A DNA stretch of 64,000 bases from Gloeobacter morelensis MG652769 (GTDB lineage: Bacteria > Cyanobacteriota > Cyanobacteriia > Gloeobacterales > Gloeobacteraceae), in the NCBI RefSeq assembly GCF_021018745.1, contig NZ_CP063845.1:992001-1056000 (forward strand), read 5' to 3'. Position numbers and translations under genes: made by a program. How positions within the stretch are numbered: the first letter of the stretch is position 1; every line of letters starts with the position of its first letter. Under the pieces are notes generated by a model. That model was not told where the DNA came from. It worked only from the letters and a program-made list of their open reading frames with translations, and searched no databases. Shown here one piece after another: positions 1-8,609 of the stretch.

Positions 1-137
1 AGAAAGTTTAGCTTGAGCTAGATTATGCTCAGGCCTGCACTCTTCCGATGCTTGAGAATTCAGTATCGGGAAAATCCTGTGTGTAAATTATTGCAATACC
101 TGCTCAATCGGTCACGCTGAATTGAAGGAGTTTAAAG

Positions 138-164
138 ATGATTTCACTTAGAGACAGATCATGA
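138..164 (+). CDS. Possible 8-codon leader peptide coupled to the next gene
   Basis: A strong ribosome site (AAGGAG, 124-129) sits 8 nt before an ATG at 138 that opens a reading frame of only eight codons (MISLRDRS). Its TGA overlaps the ATG of the next gene in an ATGA arrangement. The next gene has no other good ribosome site, so ribosomes may reach it by termination-reinitiation. Whether the peptide is made or has any role is inference. The alternative is that the site serves the 161 start directly at a long spacing. Confidence 0.35.
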   Translation: MISLRDRS

Positions 165-1162
165 AGCAGGTTTGGCTGATCCTTCCGTTGCTGGTAGTTT
201 GTCAACTTCCCCTACAGGCCCAAAGCCCTAAACAGGCATCGTCACAACAGACGACCAACGCGGCTGTCGATGCCCAGGTGCGAGAGGCTGTGATCGACAA
301 CTGGTTGGTTCCCAAACTCACCAGCGACGCCATCATCACCGTGAACGCAACACTGCTGCCGGGCGGCACCTTGGCAAATCCCCAACTGTCTGTCGGCGGG
401 GTGCAGGGTTCAGAACTGAACGATACGCGGACAAGTTTTCTCAAAGCGCTCTCCGATACCAAAATCAGCAGCAACCAGCCGGTAGGGCCGGTGAGTTTCG
501 AGGTGGAGGCGCGCACGAGGGCGGGTATCGCACGCTGCTATCCGCTTCGGGTTTACCTTCCAACGACTACAACGGACAGCAAAGAAACGATCCCGACCGA
601 TCTCGAAGAGACGCTGCAAAAGGCGGTTGTCACGTGGAACAAGATGGCTGTCAGCTACTCCAAGGCCAAAACGCTCCCACCTTATCAATTTGTTGACAGT
701 CCCGAGAAGGCAGAAGTGATCGTCGAAGCCTACGCCAACCATCCGAGCTTCAGCGCCTACTTGATCGATGACTTGACCAAAAAAATTATCCTGCGTATCC
801 CGGTCAAGGTTCTGTACGGCGGAATGGTTTCGACCGGTCTGCGCTGGTGGTCTCCCGGGGCGGTCAAACAGATTGCCTTGTTTGAGTTTGGGCGTCTTTT
901 GGGCTTGGGTCTTTCGAACGTTGCTACCAATGTTCTGTACCCTGATTTTTCGCGTGAGATCCTTACAACCGAGACGCAGGACACCCAGACGAGCGACGTT
1001 TCGGTTTATGCCGTGGCTCAGGATGGCGACCCCTACTTTTATCAAGGCGTCGGTACCAAAACAGTCAACAGCAATCAGTTGCAAGCGGTCGACAGTCTGC
1101 TACAGAGCCGCGTCTGTCCAAATGCTCCAAAGAATTTATCCGTGCAGGGAATAGCGCCATAG
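161..1162 (+). CDS. Exported matrixin-like protein lacking zinc ligands
   Basis: The 333-residue product starts with a signal peptide (MKQVWLILPLLVVCQLPLQAQ). Residues about 50-130 resemble a TonB-C-like energy-transducer fold (a VNATLLPGG...FEVEAR pattern). The C-terminal half resembles the matrixin/astacin metallopeptidase fold: helix 'VVTWNKM', then 'ALFEFGRLLGLGLS', then 'NVLYPDF', at the places where active enzymes carry HExxHxxGxxH and a downstream Met-turn such as VMYP. All three histidine positions and the catalytic Glu neighbourhood are changed (F, R, L), so proteolysis is unlikely. Cyanobacterial matrixin-like exported proteins are known; the degenerate form and its role here are inference. 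The start is the ATG overlapping the leader stop. Confidence 0.7.
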   Translation: MKQVWLILPLLVVCQLPLQAQSPKQASSQQTTNAAVDAQVREAVIDNWLVPKLTSDAIITVNATLLPGGTLANPQLSVGGVQGSELNDTRTSFLKALSDTKISSNQPVGPVSFEVEARTRAGIARCYPLRVYLPTTTTDSKETIPTDLEETLQKAVVTWNKMAVSYSKAKTLPPYQFVDSPEKAEVIVEAYANHPSFSAYLIDDLTKKIILRIPVKVLYGGMVSTGLRWWSPGAVKQIALFEFGRLLGLGLSNVATNVLYPDFSREILTTETQDTQTSDVSVYAVAQDGDPYFYQGVGTKTVNSNQLQAVDSLLQSRVCPNAPKNLSVQGIAP

Positions 1163-1229
1163 GATTTTTCAGTTGGTGGAATCGGGGTTGCACCGCCATT
1201 TCACAACTGGTTGTTGAGGAGTTGGGTTC

Positions 1230-2312
1230 ATGTACAAGCGGCTGGGAGATCTGGTGGTTTTCGTTGCGGTGTTTCAGATCGCGCTGAGTTTTTCCTGTCC
1301 GGCAACGGCACTTGCCATTCCGACTCGAATAGCGACGGCACCGGGCGGGCAACTTGCTGCCGTCCAAGAGAGCTTCGTTTTCCCTCGACAGGCACCTTTT
1401 TCAGTCTCACGCCTTGAAAATTTGGCAAAAGTGTCGACTTCAGCCCAGTTTCTCAAATCTGGAAAGGGTCTGGATACCCCTGCCGTCGATGGTTTCTCAG
1501 CACAGAAAATTTCGCAGGACAGTGCGCCGCCACCCTCTGCAAGCCAGGCCGCCAGCGAAGCAATCGATCCTAGCGAAGACAGCAACCGGTGGCACTTTAA
1601 GCTCCAGCCCTACCTGACGATTCCGATCAGCACTTACGGCAATGTAACCGTGGGGGGACGTACGACAAATTACGATCTCGGTCTCGGTTCGTTACTGAGC
1701 GCTTTTACGTTTACAGCCAGCGCCCGTGTTGAGTCGTGGGTCGACAATTTGGGTTTCATTATCGATGCGTACTACGTCAAGCTGGACGCGGCCGAAACCG
1801 TTTCCTTGAGCGTGGCTGACATCGGCACATCCCTAAGCTTCCAACAGGGAATCTACGACTTTGCCCTCAGCTATCACCTCGGCGCTCCCGCCATGTTCCG
1901 CTTACCGGACAAACCATCGAACAAGCCTTTCCCGCTTTTCTGGTTCGAACCGATCGTCGGCACGCGATTAAATTCGTTGAACTCCACAATTGGTTTTCGC
2001 CTGGGTTCACAGAGCTTGAGCGTCAATAGCGGCAGAACCTGGTTCGAACCGATGGTCGGAGCAAAAGTCGGACTGCAACTTTCTGATCCTGTGACTTTAT
2101 GGTTGCGGGGTGATGTCTCCGGTTTTGGGCTGGCCGGTGCTCAAGATCTCAGCTGGAATTTTCTGGCCGGAGGGGACCTGTGGGTTGCACCAACCGTTTC
2201 ACTCCAACTGGCCTACCGTTTGTACGAAATCGATTACGCCAACGGAGACAGTACCTTTGTGTTCAACCAAAGCTTCAACGGTCCATTCGTGGCCGCGACT
2301 TTCAATTTTTAG
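1230..2312 (+). CDS. Predicted outer-membrane beta-barrel protein
   Basis: The 360-residue protein begins with a hydrophobic export signal ending near 'CPATALA'. From about residue 120 it alternates short amphipathic strands rich in aromatic and small residues (for example YLTIPIST, FTASARVES, VTLWLRGDVSG, VSLQLAYRLYEID) and ends in '...ATFNF', a terminal aromatic typical of BAM-inserted barrels. No LPS-porin SLH domain is seen. A GAGGAG site lies 8 nt before the ATG. It follows the pseudo-matrixin gene by 67 nt and lies just upstream of the di-iron protein gene, so the three may be cotranscribed. Channel or sensor role is unknown; barrel fold is likely from composition only. Confidence 0.7.
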   Translation: MYKRLGDLVVFVAVFQIALSFSCPATALAIPTRIATAPGGQLAAVQESFVFPRQAPFSVSRLENLAKVSTSAQFLKSGKGLDTPAVDGFSAQKISQDSAPPPSASQAASEAIDPSEDSNRWHFKLQPYLTIPISTYGNVTVGGRTTNYDLGLGSLLSAFTFTASARVESWVDNLGFIIDAYYVKLDAAETVSLSVADIGTSLSFQQGIYDFALSYHLGAPAMFRLPDKPSNKPFPLFWFEPIVGTRLNSLNSTIGFRLGSQSLSVNSGRTWFEPMVGAKVGLQLSDPVTLWLRGDVSGFGLAGAQDLSWNFLAGGDLWVAPTVSLQLAYRLYEIDYANGDSTFVFNQSFNGPFVAATFNF

Positions 2313-2353
2313 ATCTACCAAAGAAGCGTCATCTTCCCGCTCTAGGAGGTCCA

Positions 2354-3199
2354 GTGGAACTCGGATCGACAACCCATAAAGAACTGTTTTGCCGTAGTAT
2401 CATCGACGCGCACGAAGAATATAACCCTGAAGAATTGCCCTGGCCGCCGTTAGAGAAATCGGCCCTTGAGCTGTTGCGCAGCATTCCTTTTTGGGAAGAA
2501 GCCCTTTATCGGGAGAGGCAGGCGGCGCGTATCGTCAACGCTTACGCCGAGGCGACCAATGACCCGCTGGTTCAAAAGGCAATCGCCCTCCAGGGCGTGG
2601 AGGAAGCACGACACGCCAAACTGCTCGAGGTCATGATGTCTTACTACGACATCAAGGTCCAGTTGCGCGCAGTTGAGCCGCTGCCCCACAATCTCGAAGA
2701 CGCCTTTATGTCCCTCGGTTACGAAGAGTGCCTTGATTCATTTTTCGCCTTTGGCATGTACAAGCTGGCTAGTGAAGCCCAGATTTTTCCCACGGCGATC
2801 TTTTCGATTTTTAACCGGTTGATTGATGAAGAGGCCCGCCACAACCTCTACTTCATCAACTGGGCAGCCTACCATCAGATCCATACTGGCCAGGGAGCCG
2901 AGGTTATCCGTTCGCTGCGCTCGCTCTGGTATTACGGCCAGGCTATTGGTCGCTTGGTGGGCGGTTTCAGCAGTGGTGCCGCCAACTCACCGGGATTTAC
3001 CGCCCACGGCGTGTCGTCCCTTTCGCTCGAGCTGACCATTGAAACGTTCATCCAGACCTGCATAGACCAGCAGGAACGGCGTATGGCCCCATTCGACCGA
3101 CGGCTGCTGCGCCCACTGTTCATGCCGCAGCTTGCCGGATTTGCCTCCTATGTCCTTCGCCTGTTTGGCCAAAGCCGTTGGTCTTTTCACAGAATCTAA
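2354..3199 (+). CDS. Ferritin-like di-iron domain protein
   Basis: The start is the GTG 4 nt after AGGAGG; longer in-frame starts fall inside the preceding barrel gene. The 281-residue, mainly helical protein carries two EExRH di-iron motifs, E83-E-A-R-H87 (GVEEARHAKLL) and E159-E-A-R-H163 (LIDEEARHNLYF), plus an earlier acidic helix (FWEEALYRERQAARIVNAYAEA) that can supply the remaining ligands. This is the ferritin/rubrerythrin-like fold used for iron oxidation, peroxide removal or hydroxylation. No signal peptide is seen, so it is probably cytoplasmic. Substrate is not readable from the sequence. It is only 41 nt from the barrel gene, suggesting cotranscription. Confidence 0.75.
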   Translation: MELGSTTHKELFCRSIIDAHEEYNPEELPWPPLEKSALELLRSIPFWEEALYRERQAARIVNAYAEATNDPLVQKAIALQGVEEARHAKLLEVMMSYYDIKVQLRAVEPLPHNLEDAFMSLGYEECLDSFFAFGMYKLASEAQIFPTAIFSIFNRLIDEEARHNLYFINWAAYHQIHTGQGAEVIRSLRSLWYYGQAIGRLVGGFSSGAANSPGFTAHGVSSLSLELTIETFIQTCIDQQERRMAPFDRRLLRPLFMPQLAGFASYVLRLFGQSRWSFHRI

Positions 3200-3357
3200 C
3201 CCGCGATACCCAGAGGAGAAAGTTCGCCATGTCAAAACTGCTTAAATCAATCACTGAAAAGGCTCCGCAGAACACTCACTCAAGCAGCGGTAGAGAGATA
3301 AATAAGAATATTCCTAATCCATCCAATCCGCCGTCCGATAACAAGGAGAAGTCCATC

Positions 3358-4161
3358 ATGAAAAAAACAAGATTTATTACCCGAACTGTCTGGCGTTGGC
3401 TGGCATTAGGGATTACTCTAAGTATGAGTCTCATAACCGATCCGGTAATGAGTGCGGACGACATCGACCCTGAGGCTGACAAAATCCTGAAATCCATGTC
3501 CTCGTATCTGGCGGAGACGAAGGCATTCAGCATGCAAGCTGATATTGATTTTGAGGTAGTTGCCAAGAATGGTCAGAAGTTTCAATTAAGCAGCTTTGCA
3601 ACAGCTGTCTTGCAACGGCCGGATAAATTGTATATCCGGCGAAAGGGAACGATAGCGGATATTGAGTTCGTCTTTGATGGAAAAACTCTGACCCTGTATG
3701 ACAAGAAGCGCAATATTTTTGCCCAGATAGGTGCCTTGGGAACCATCGATGACGCCATCCGCGCTTACGAACTGGAGACAGGTATCCCTGCCCCAGGCGC
3801 TGATCTGCTGTTTGCCAATTCCTATGCCATCCTCTCTCCAGGGATTGAGAGCAGCACCTATCTCGGCACCGCCTATGTAAACGGCATCGAGTGCCATCAC
3901 CTGGCATTTCGGGAAGATGATTTTGACTGGCAACTGTGGGTCCAATCAGGTACTAGGCCGTTACCGATGAAGTACGTCATTACCAGCAAATGGCAAACCG
4001 CTGCTCCGCAATACGAAATCAGGTTTCGGGACTGGGTTGCAAATCCACAGATCAACAATGCGTTGTTCACATTTTCAGCTCCGACGGGAGCTAAGAGGCT
4101 AGAAACCCTACCAGTCAACGAATTGGACGAATTCATGTCTTCTATAGAGGAGGGGAAGTGA
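3358..4161 (+). CDS. Exported DUF2092 family protein
   Basis: The 267-residue form starts with a basic, hydrophobic signal peptide (MKKTRFITRTVW...SLITDPVMSA), and AAGGAG lies 9 nt before its ATG. The mature part matches the DUF2092 layout: 'ADKILKSMSSYLAETKAFS', 'QRPDKLYIRRKG', 'VFDGKTLTLYDKKRN' and a C-terminal 'WVQSGTRPLPMKYVITSK'. The fold resembles LolA/outer-membrane lipoprotein carriers, with a beta half-barrel. Function is undefined in the family. A second in-frame ATG at 3229, also with a GAGGAG site, would add 43 hydrophilic residues before the signal. Downstream overlap (TGATG) couples it to the next small exported protein. Confidence 0.8.
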   Translation: MKKTRFITRTVWRWLALGITLSMSLITDPVMSADDIDPEADKILKSMSSYLAETKAFSMQADIDFEVVAKNGQKFQLSSFATAVLQRPDKLYIRRKGTIADIEFVFDGKTLTLYDKKRNIFAQIGALGTIDDAIRAYELETGIPAPGADLLFANSYAILSPGIESSTYLGTAYVNGIECHHLAFREDDFDWQLWVQSGTRPLPMKYVITSKWQTAAPQYEIRFRDWVANPQINNALFTFSAPTGAKRLETLPVNELDEFMSSIEEGK

Positions 4162-4475
4162 TGAAATTAAGGAATCGAATCATCATAGCAGCATGTGGTC
4201 TTCTGGCTGCTGGTACAGTGACTGATGGTTTATTTGGCACCACGATAGTGACCCGGGAAACCGCAGCGATAGTTGGCAGACCCTTGACGCCGGGCAGTGT
4301 AGCCGGTGTTGCCCGCCGGACATCCCGGCGTGTAATTCGCCGTTCGACCATCTACGCTCCTTTTTTGCCGGCGGGGTGTTCTACCGTCGTGATCGAAGGT
4401 ACTGCCCTTTCCCGGTGCGGAGCTACGTATTACCAGCCCTACGGCACTCAGTACGTGGTTGTGTACGTCGATTGA
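4161..4475 (+). CDS. Small exported protein coupled to the DUF2092 gene
   Basis: The start codon shares one base with the stop of the upstream gene (TGATG), with a GAGGAGGGG site just before. The 104-residue product has an N-terminal hydrophobic export segment (NRIIIAACGLLAAGTVTDG), a basic central stretch (ARRTSRRVIRRS) and a tyrosine-rich tail (YYQPYGTQYVVVYVD) with two cysteines in between. Small proteins of this composition are often paired with DUF2092 proteins, so the two probably act together in the periplasm. No enzymatic motif is visible and I do not recognise a defined function. Confidence 0.7.
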   Translation: MKLRNRIIIAACGLLAAGTVTDGLFGTTIVTRETAAIVGRPLTPGSVAGVARRTSRRVIRRSTIYAPFLPAGCSTVVIEGTALSRCGATYYQPYGTQYVVVYVD

Positions 4476-4610
4476 ATGGCGTTGCACAATGGAGTGATGA
4501 TGACAGATAGAAGTCTTTAGCAAGAGCAACTCAGTATCGGGATCCCATCGATAGGGTTTGATTCAAATCATTGCTCCGTTAATAACAGGGAGCGGCCAAA
4601 CTTCTCTGCG

Positions 4611-5618
4611 TCAGTCAAAGAAGGAAAAAGTGCGTTGGATAAACCAAAACATGGCGACGCTGCCGATGGCGTAGGGCGGCATGAGTTCTGCCCAACGAGG
4701 CAATGGAATGCGCAGACGGCGTACGATAGCGATCAACAACAGCACAACACTGATAAACAGGCAATGGCCAACCTCGACACCTAGGCTGAAGAAGAGCAAA
4801 GCAGAGGGAATATGTCCGGCTGGCAGTCCGGCTTCATTCAATCCCCCGGCAAAGCCGAGGCCGTGCATGAGGCCGAAACTGAACGCCACGAACCACGGGG
4901 CGCGGGCGGTGATGCCTTCGATGCCTCGCTGCTGGTGGACAATTTCTACCGCGACAAAGACGATACTCAGCGCGATGACAGCCTCGACCGGCTGCTGTGG
5001 GATATGCACCCAGCCGAGCGTCGCCGCCGAGAGGGTGATGGTGTGAGCGATCGTGAAGGCGGTGACGGTTTTGACTAGCTTCCAGCCGCCACGCGTGATG
5101 ATGAGCAACGCGAGCACGAACAGGAGATGGTCGATGCCCGTGAGGATGTGTTCGATGCCCAGCCCAGTGTAGGTGCGGGCGACTTCCAGCACGCTGGGCG
5201 CCGCCTGCACCACGAATGCAGGAATCGATGGCGTAAGCCGGGTGACTTGCTCGGTTCCGTCGAAGCGTTCCAATCGCACAAGCACATCGGTCATCGTCGC
5301 GGTGAGACCGGCGACGCTAATCGTGCCGCCAGTCAGCCCGCCCGCACACTGCATGGTCCAGCGCTCGGTGAAGGCGTTGTTGACCACCGAACCACGGGGT
5401 GCAGTCACGTTCGTGCAGCCCGTCGGAGGCTCCACGTAAAGTCCTAAGCGCAGATTCTCTCCCTGAGCCGGCACCTTCCAGAGCACGTCATAAGTCTCGG
5501 CTTCAGTCTGGCGAAGTTCGAGGTAAGCAGGGCGCAACTCATGTGCGGACGCACCGGTGCCAAGCGTCACGAAGAGGACAAACACAAAGAGAGAAAAGCA
5601 GAGAAGCGCACGATTCAT
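4611..5618 (-). CDS. HupE/UreJ family membrane protein
   Basis: The start at 5618 overlaps the stop of the upstream gene by 4 nt (ATGA). The 335-residue protein has a signal peptide (MNRALLCFSLFVFVLFVTLGTGASA), a periplasmic beta-rich domain beginning 'HELRPAYLELRQTEAE', then about six membrane spans with the family's conserved histidines: 'GIEHILTGIDHLLFVLAL', 'FTIAHTITL' and 'GLMHGLGFAGGL'. HupE/UreJ proteins are linked to nickel/cobalt handling, but the long variant with an N-terminal extracytoplasmic domain is poorly characterised. It is the last gene of a three-gene operon with a PpiC isomerase and a DUF3604 protein. Metal transport is inference. Confidence 0.85.
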   Translation of the reverse strand: MNRALLCFSLFVFVLFVTLGTGASAHELRPAYLELRQTEAETYDVLWKVPAQGENLRLGLYVEPPTGCTNVTAPRGSVVNNAFTERWTMQCAGGLTGGTISVAGLTATMTDVLVRLERFDGTEQVTRLTPSIPAFVVQAAPSVLEVARTYTGLGIEHILTGIDHLLFVLALLIITRGGWKLVKTVTAFTIAHTITLSAATLGWVHIPQQPVEAVIALSIVFVAVEIVHQQRGIEGITARAPWFVAFSFGLMHGLGFAGGLNEAGLPAGHIPSALLFFSLGVEVGHCLFISVVLLLIAIVRRLRIPLPRWAELMPPYAIGSVAMFWFIQRTFSFFD

Positions 5619-6487
5619 GGTGCCTGCCCCAGCTTCTTCACTTGCGCTGTTGGTCCAGGCTGCTCGATCGTCACTGTGTAGCGCTTCAGCAGCTGCTGGT
5701 AGAACTTCTCGTTCGCTTCCAGCTGCCGGGCGTTGTTCCACTCGCGGCGCACGGCACCGCGGACTTTTGCCAGTGCGGGCAGGCTGCCTTCGGTACGTGC
5801 GCTGACCTTCACCAGATGCACGCCGTAGCCGGACTCGACCGGTCCTTGCCATTGCCCGAGCTGAAGTCCGCCCAGCTTCGTGGCGAATGTTTCGCCGAAC
5901 TGCTTCTCGACTTTGCTGGTCGGCACAGCGTCGAACGCCGGCTCCAGCATCAGTGCGTCGCCCATTGCGGAAAGGTCTGCCTGATCGCCAGCCTGGTTCA
6001 ATTGCACAAGCAATTGCGCGGCGTCGTGGGCAAGGTTGCTGCCATGTTTTTGCGGGTTGAGATAAACCTGGCGGAATGTGAAGCGCGGCTCGACGCGGAA
6101 CTTGTCGGGGTGTGCCTGCAGATACGCGGTCAACTCGGCGTCCGTTGGTTCGCGCTGAACGGCGATGTCGTCAGAGACGAACTCCATCTTTTGCCGCAGG
6201 CGGCGGCGGATGATGGTGTCGTCCTTGTGCAGATCGAGCGCGAGCGCCTCGCGGTAATAGACCTCCTCGCGCACTCGGTCGCGGATCAAGCCCGCCAGTT
6301 CCTCAGCAGTGGGCGGGCGATCCCACGTTTTCGCGAAGCCTACGGCGAGATTGACGATCTGCCCCTGGGTGATGACGATCTGCTCCGGCTCACCGCTGCC
6401 GCCTTTCGACACGAAGCTGTAGGCCACAAAAATCGCAGCCCCCAGCAGGAGGAAATGCAGCAGCGGTTCGCGCAGAAGTTTCTGCAT
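5615..6487 (-). CDS. PpiC-type (parvulin) peptidyl-prolyl isomerase
   Basis: A membrane-anchored parvulin of 290 residues: N-terminal hydrophobic anchor (LLHFLLLGAAIFVAYSF), a SurA-like helical region (residues about 35-115, 'AGLIRDRVREEVYYREALAL'), then a parvulin core ending 'GQWQGPVESGYGVHLVKVSART', the typical substrate-cleft signature. It would assist folding of extracytoplasmic proteins, very likely the DUF3604 or HupE domains encoded on either side. AGAGGA lies 8 nt before the ATG. The 4-nt overlap with the HupE gene shows translational coupling; the DUF3604 gene ends 18 nt upstream. Confidence 0.88.
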   Translation of the reverse strand: MQKLLREPLLHFLLLGAAIFVAYSFVSKGGSGEPEQIVITQGQIVNLAVGFAKTWDRPPTAEELAGLIRDRVREEVYYREALALDLHKDDTIIRRRLRQKMEFVSDDIAVQREPTDAELTAYLQAHPDKFRVEPRFTFRQVYLNPQKHGSNLAHDAAQLLVQLNQAGDQADLSAMGDALMLEPAFDAVPTSKVEKQFGETFATKLGGLQLGQWQGPVESGYGVHLVKVSARTEGSLPALAKVRGAVRREWNNARQLEANEKFYQQLLKRYTVTIEQPGPTAQVKKLGQAP

Positions 6488-6505
6488 CGGCTAGTCCTCT
6501 CGGGG

Positions 6506-8413
6506 CTATTTCCCCGACCTGTACCAGATGGGCGAAGTCCAGGCGCGTTCCTGAATGGCAGCGGGCAAGCCTTTGGGAATTGGTACACCAAGCCGCGCAG
6601 CATCCCGCGTGCTCCATCGAGGCGTTGGAATTTCGATGACACGGGAATAGTAAAACGCACTCACCGACGGGTCAAAATCCGGATCGGTCCAGACGGTGGC
6701 TAAATCGGGGGCGCCGATGCTGTTGGTATAGTCGCCCTTGGCGATATCGACGGTGTTGCCGACCGGCGGTAGCATGCCATCCTTGCCGGGTTTGCGGTCG
6801 CCGGACCACACGGCGTCGTAGATCTTCTCATGCTGCTTGCCCTTGGCATCGACCCAGCCCTTGATGATCTGAATACGGTCCAGATTGCCGCTCCGGGGAT
6901 CTTTGATTGCCGTGACTATGAAGCTTGGCGCCTTGCCCGTGGCACTCTTGAGATCGCTGCCCATCGAGACTCCGCGCCCATAGCCGGCCTTGACAAAATC
7001 AGGCCGCTTCACATCGGCGGCGTTGAAGTCCCAACCGCCGAAGAAACGCACCTTAATCATCGGCCCCGAGGTGCCGAAGGTTTCCTTGCGCATCATCGCG
7101 TCGAAGATGGCTTCGCGCGTGTTCTCCTTGGCCCAGACGCCGGCAAGGCCGCCCGAACTGAACTCGCGGATCTGCTGCACCTGCGCGGGCGGCTGGCCCT
7201 TTAAGCCGTTCAACCGCAACTTGGCATCATTTTCGGATACGAACTTGCCGGTGTAGTTGAACTCCTCATTGCTGGCGGCGGCATTGTGCGTGTCGGTATC
7301 GCCGATGAAACCATACTTGAACGGGTTACCCTTCTCTTGCATCTGCAGTGATAGGCCATCGAGCAGCGCCTGCCGGGCAAAGCTGCCCCTGTGGCGTGTC
7401 GGGCGTTCGGCATCGGCGGAAAGCGTGTAATCCCATTGCTCGAAGCCGGCAAATTCGTCTTTCGGTGAGAGCGTCGGGAAAGTTTCGGATGTGCCCTTGA
7501 TCTGCGAGATTTCGTACAGGGGTTCATTCATGGCGCGCGTCCGGCTGTAGGCAGCGTCGATCGGCTTGCCATCGGCCTTGACCAGTTCAAACATGCGACC
7601 GTCACTGGCGTTGCCGTTGTGCGGGATGGCGAGCAGGGTCGACCCCTTGCTGCGCTGAAGATCCATCCATTTCCAAAGGTCTTCGGGTTTGTCCGAATCG
7701 AACGACGACATCACGAGATCGGGCAGTTTCGCGGTATCGCGGAAGACGACCACGCGGTGCAGGTTGCGCTTGTCGGGGTTGGAGGTCCATTCGAAGGCTG
7801 CAAAGGTCGTGAACTTGCCGGGCTGGTAGTTGGCATCTGCAGCCTTGACGATTTCGGCCCAAACTGAACGGCTGATCGCGGGGTCGCTGAGCGCTGGATC
7901 CCGCTTGCCGGCGCTCACGTCGCGCAGCACCTCGCCAAAAGCCTGCATGGCGGTGTTGCCGTCGGTCGAGGTGACACGTTTGGCAAGCGGCAACTTGCTC
8001 AAGGGACTGTCTGGATTGGCCATCTGGTTAAACACGCCCATGTATTCGGCATGGTCGGCGACCGCGTAAAAATCGAGCGGCGTGACGATCTTGAGCTCAG
8101 GGCCAGTGCCGCTGCTGGTGATTGCCTTGCCCTGGGCCCAGGCATAGGCGTCCGCTGGCGTGGTCTTGGTGCCATTGGTAAAGGCATCGAACGAATAGCT
8201 TGTGTGAACGTGCACCGCACCGAAATAGACGTTCCGCTCCGGATTGGGCGGTGGCAGCACAGCTGTCTCTCCAGAGAGGCTCTCCTGTCCAGGCGCACCC
8301 GCTGTCTGGGCAGCGGCTTTGGGTGGCGCAGGCAGCGAATTGACAGTTGCTGCGATTGACAGTGCGCCGAGTACCAGAGGGAGTGAGATAGCTAGTGCAA
8401 CCTTCGGCTTCAT
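6506..8413 (-). CDS. Exported DUF3604 family protein (PHP-like)
   Basis: The 635-residue protein starts with a signal peptide (MKPKVALAISLPLVLGALSIAATV). The mature region begins 'ERNVYFGAVHVHTSYSFDAF', an H-x-H-T metal-binding motif seen in the PHP phosphoesterase superfamily, with further candidate ligands in 'YAVADHAEYMG', 'LLAIPHNGNAS' and 'GFIGDTDTHNAA'. DUF3604 members are large exported proteins whose substrate is unknown. It heads a co-directional operon with a PpiC foldase and a HupE/UreJ membrane protein, an association seen in many bacteria. A longer start 87 nt upstream would bury the signal peptide, so 8413 is preferred. Confidence 0.88.
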   Translation of the reverse strand: MKPKVALAISLPLVLGALSIAATVNSLPAPPKAAAQTAGAPGQESLSGETAVLPPPNPERNVYFGAVHVHTSYSFDAFTNGTKTTPADAYAWAQGKAITSSGTGPELKIVTPLDFYAVADHAEYMGVFNQMANPDSPLSKLPLAKRVTSTDGNTAMQAFGEVLRDVSAGKRDPALSDPAISRSVWAEIVKAADANYQPGKFTTFAAFEWTSNPDKRNLHRVVVFRDTAKLPDLVMSSFDSDKPEDLWKWMDLQRSKGSTLLAIPHNGNASDGRMFELVKADGKPIDAAYSRTRAMNEPLYEISQIKGTSETFPTLSPKDEFAGFEQWDYTLSADAERPTRHRGSFARQALLDGLSLQMQEKGNPFKYGFIGDTDTHNAAASNEEFNYTGKFVSENDAKLRLNGLKGQPPAQVQQIREFSSGGLAGVWAKENTREAIFDAMMRKETFGTSGPMIKVRFFGGWDFNAADVKRPDFVKAGYGRGVSMGSDLKSATGKAPSFIVTAIKDPRSGNLDRIQIIKGWVDAKGKQHEKIYDAVWSGDRKPGKDGMLPPVGNTVDIAKGDYTNSIGAPDLATVWTDPDFDPSVSAFYYSRVIEIPTPRWSTRDAARLGVPIPKGLPAAIQERAWTSPIWYRSGK

Positions 8414-8609
8414 AATGTAGTGACCACTTTGTTTGGAGTAAATGAAAGGGCAAGTACTATCCGTTCTTCGAGAAGGGATTATATCATTTAGGGCATCCAT
8501 AACAACTCAGGGAAAAAGCTCGATTCCGTCGCTAGCAACCGGATTCAACATAATGCTACAATTACCACGCTGGTTCAATCGATTCCCAAAGTCGAGAAGG
8601 ATATTGCTC

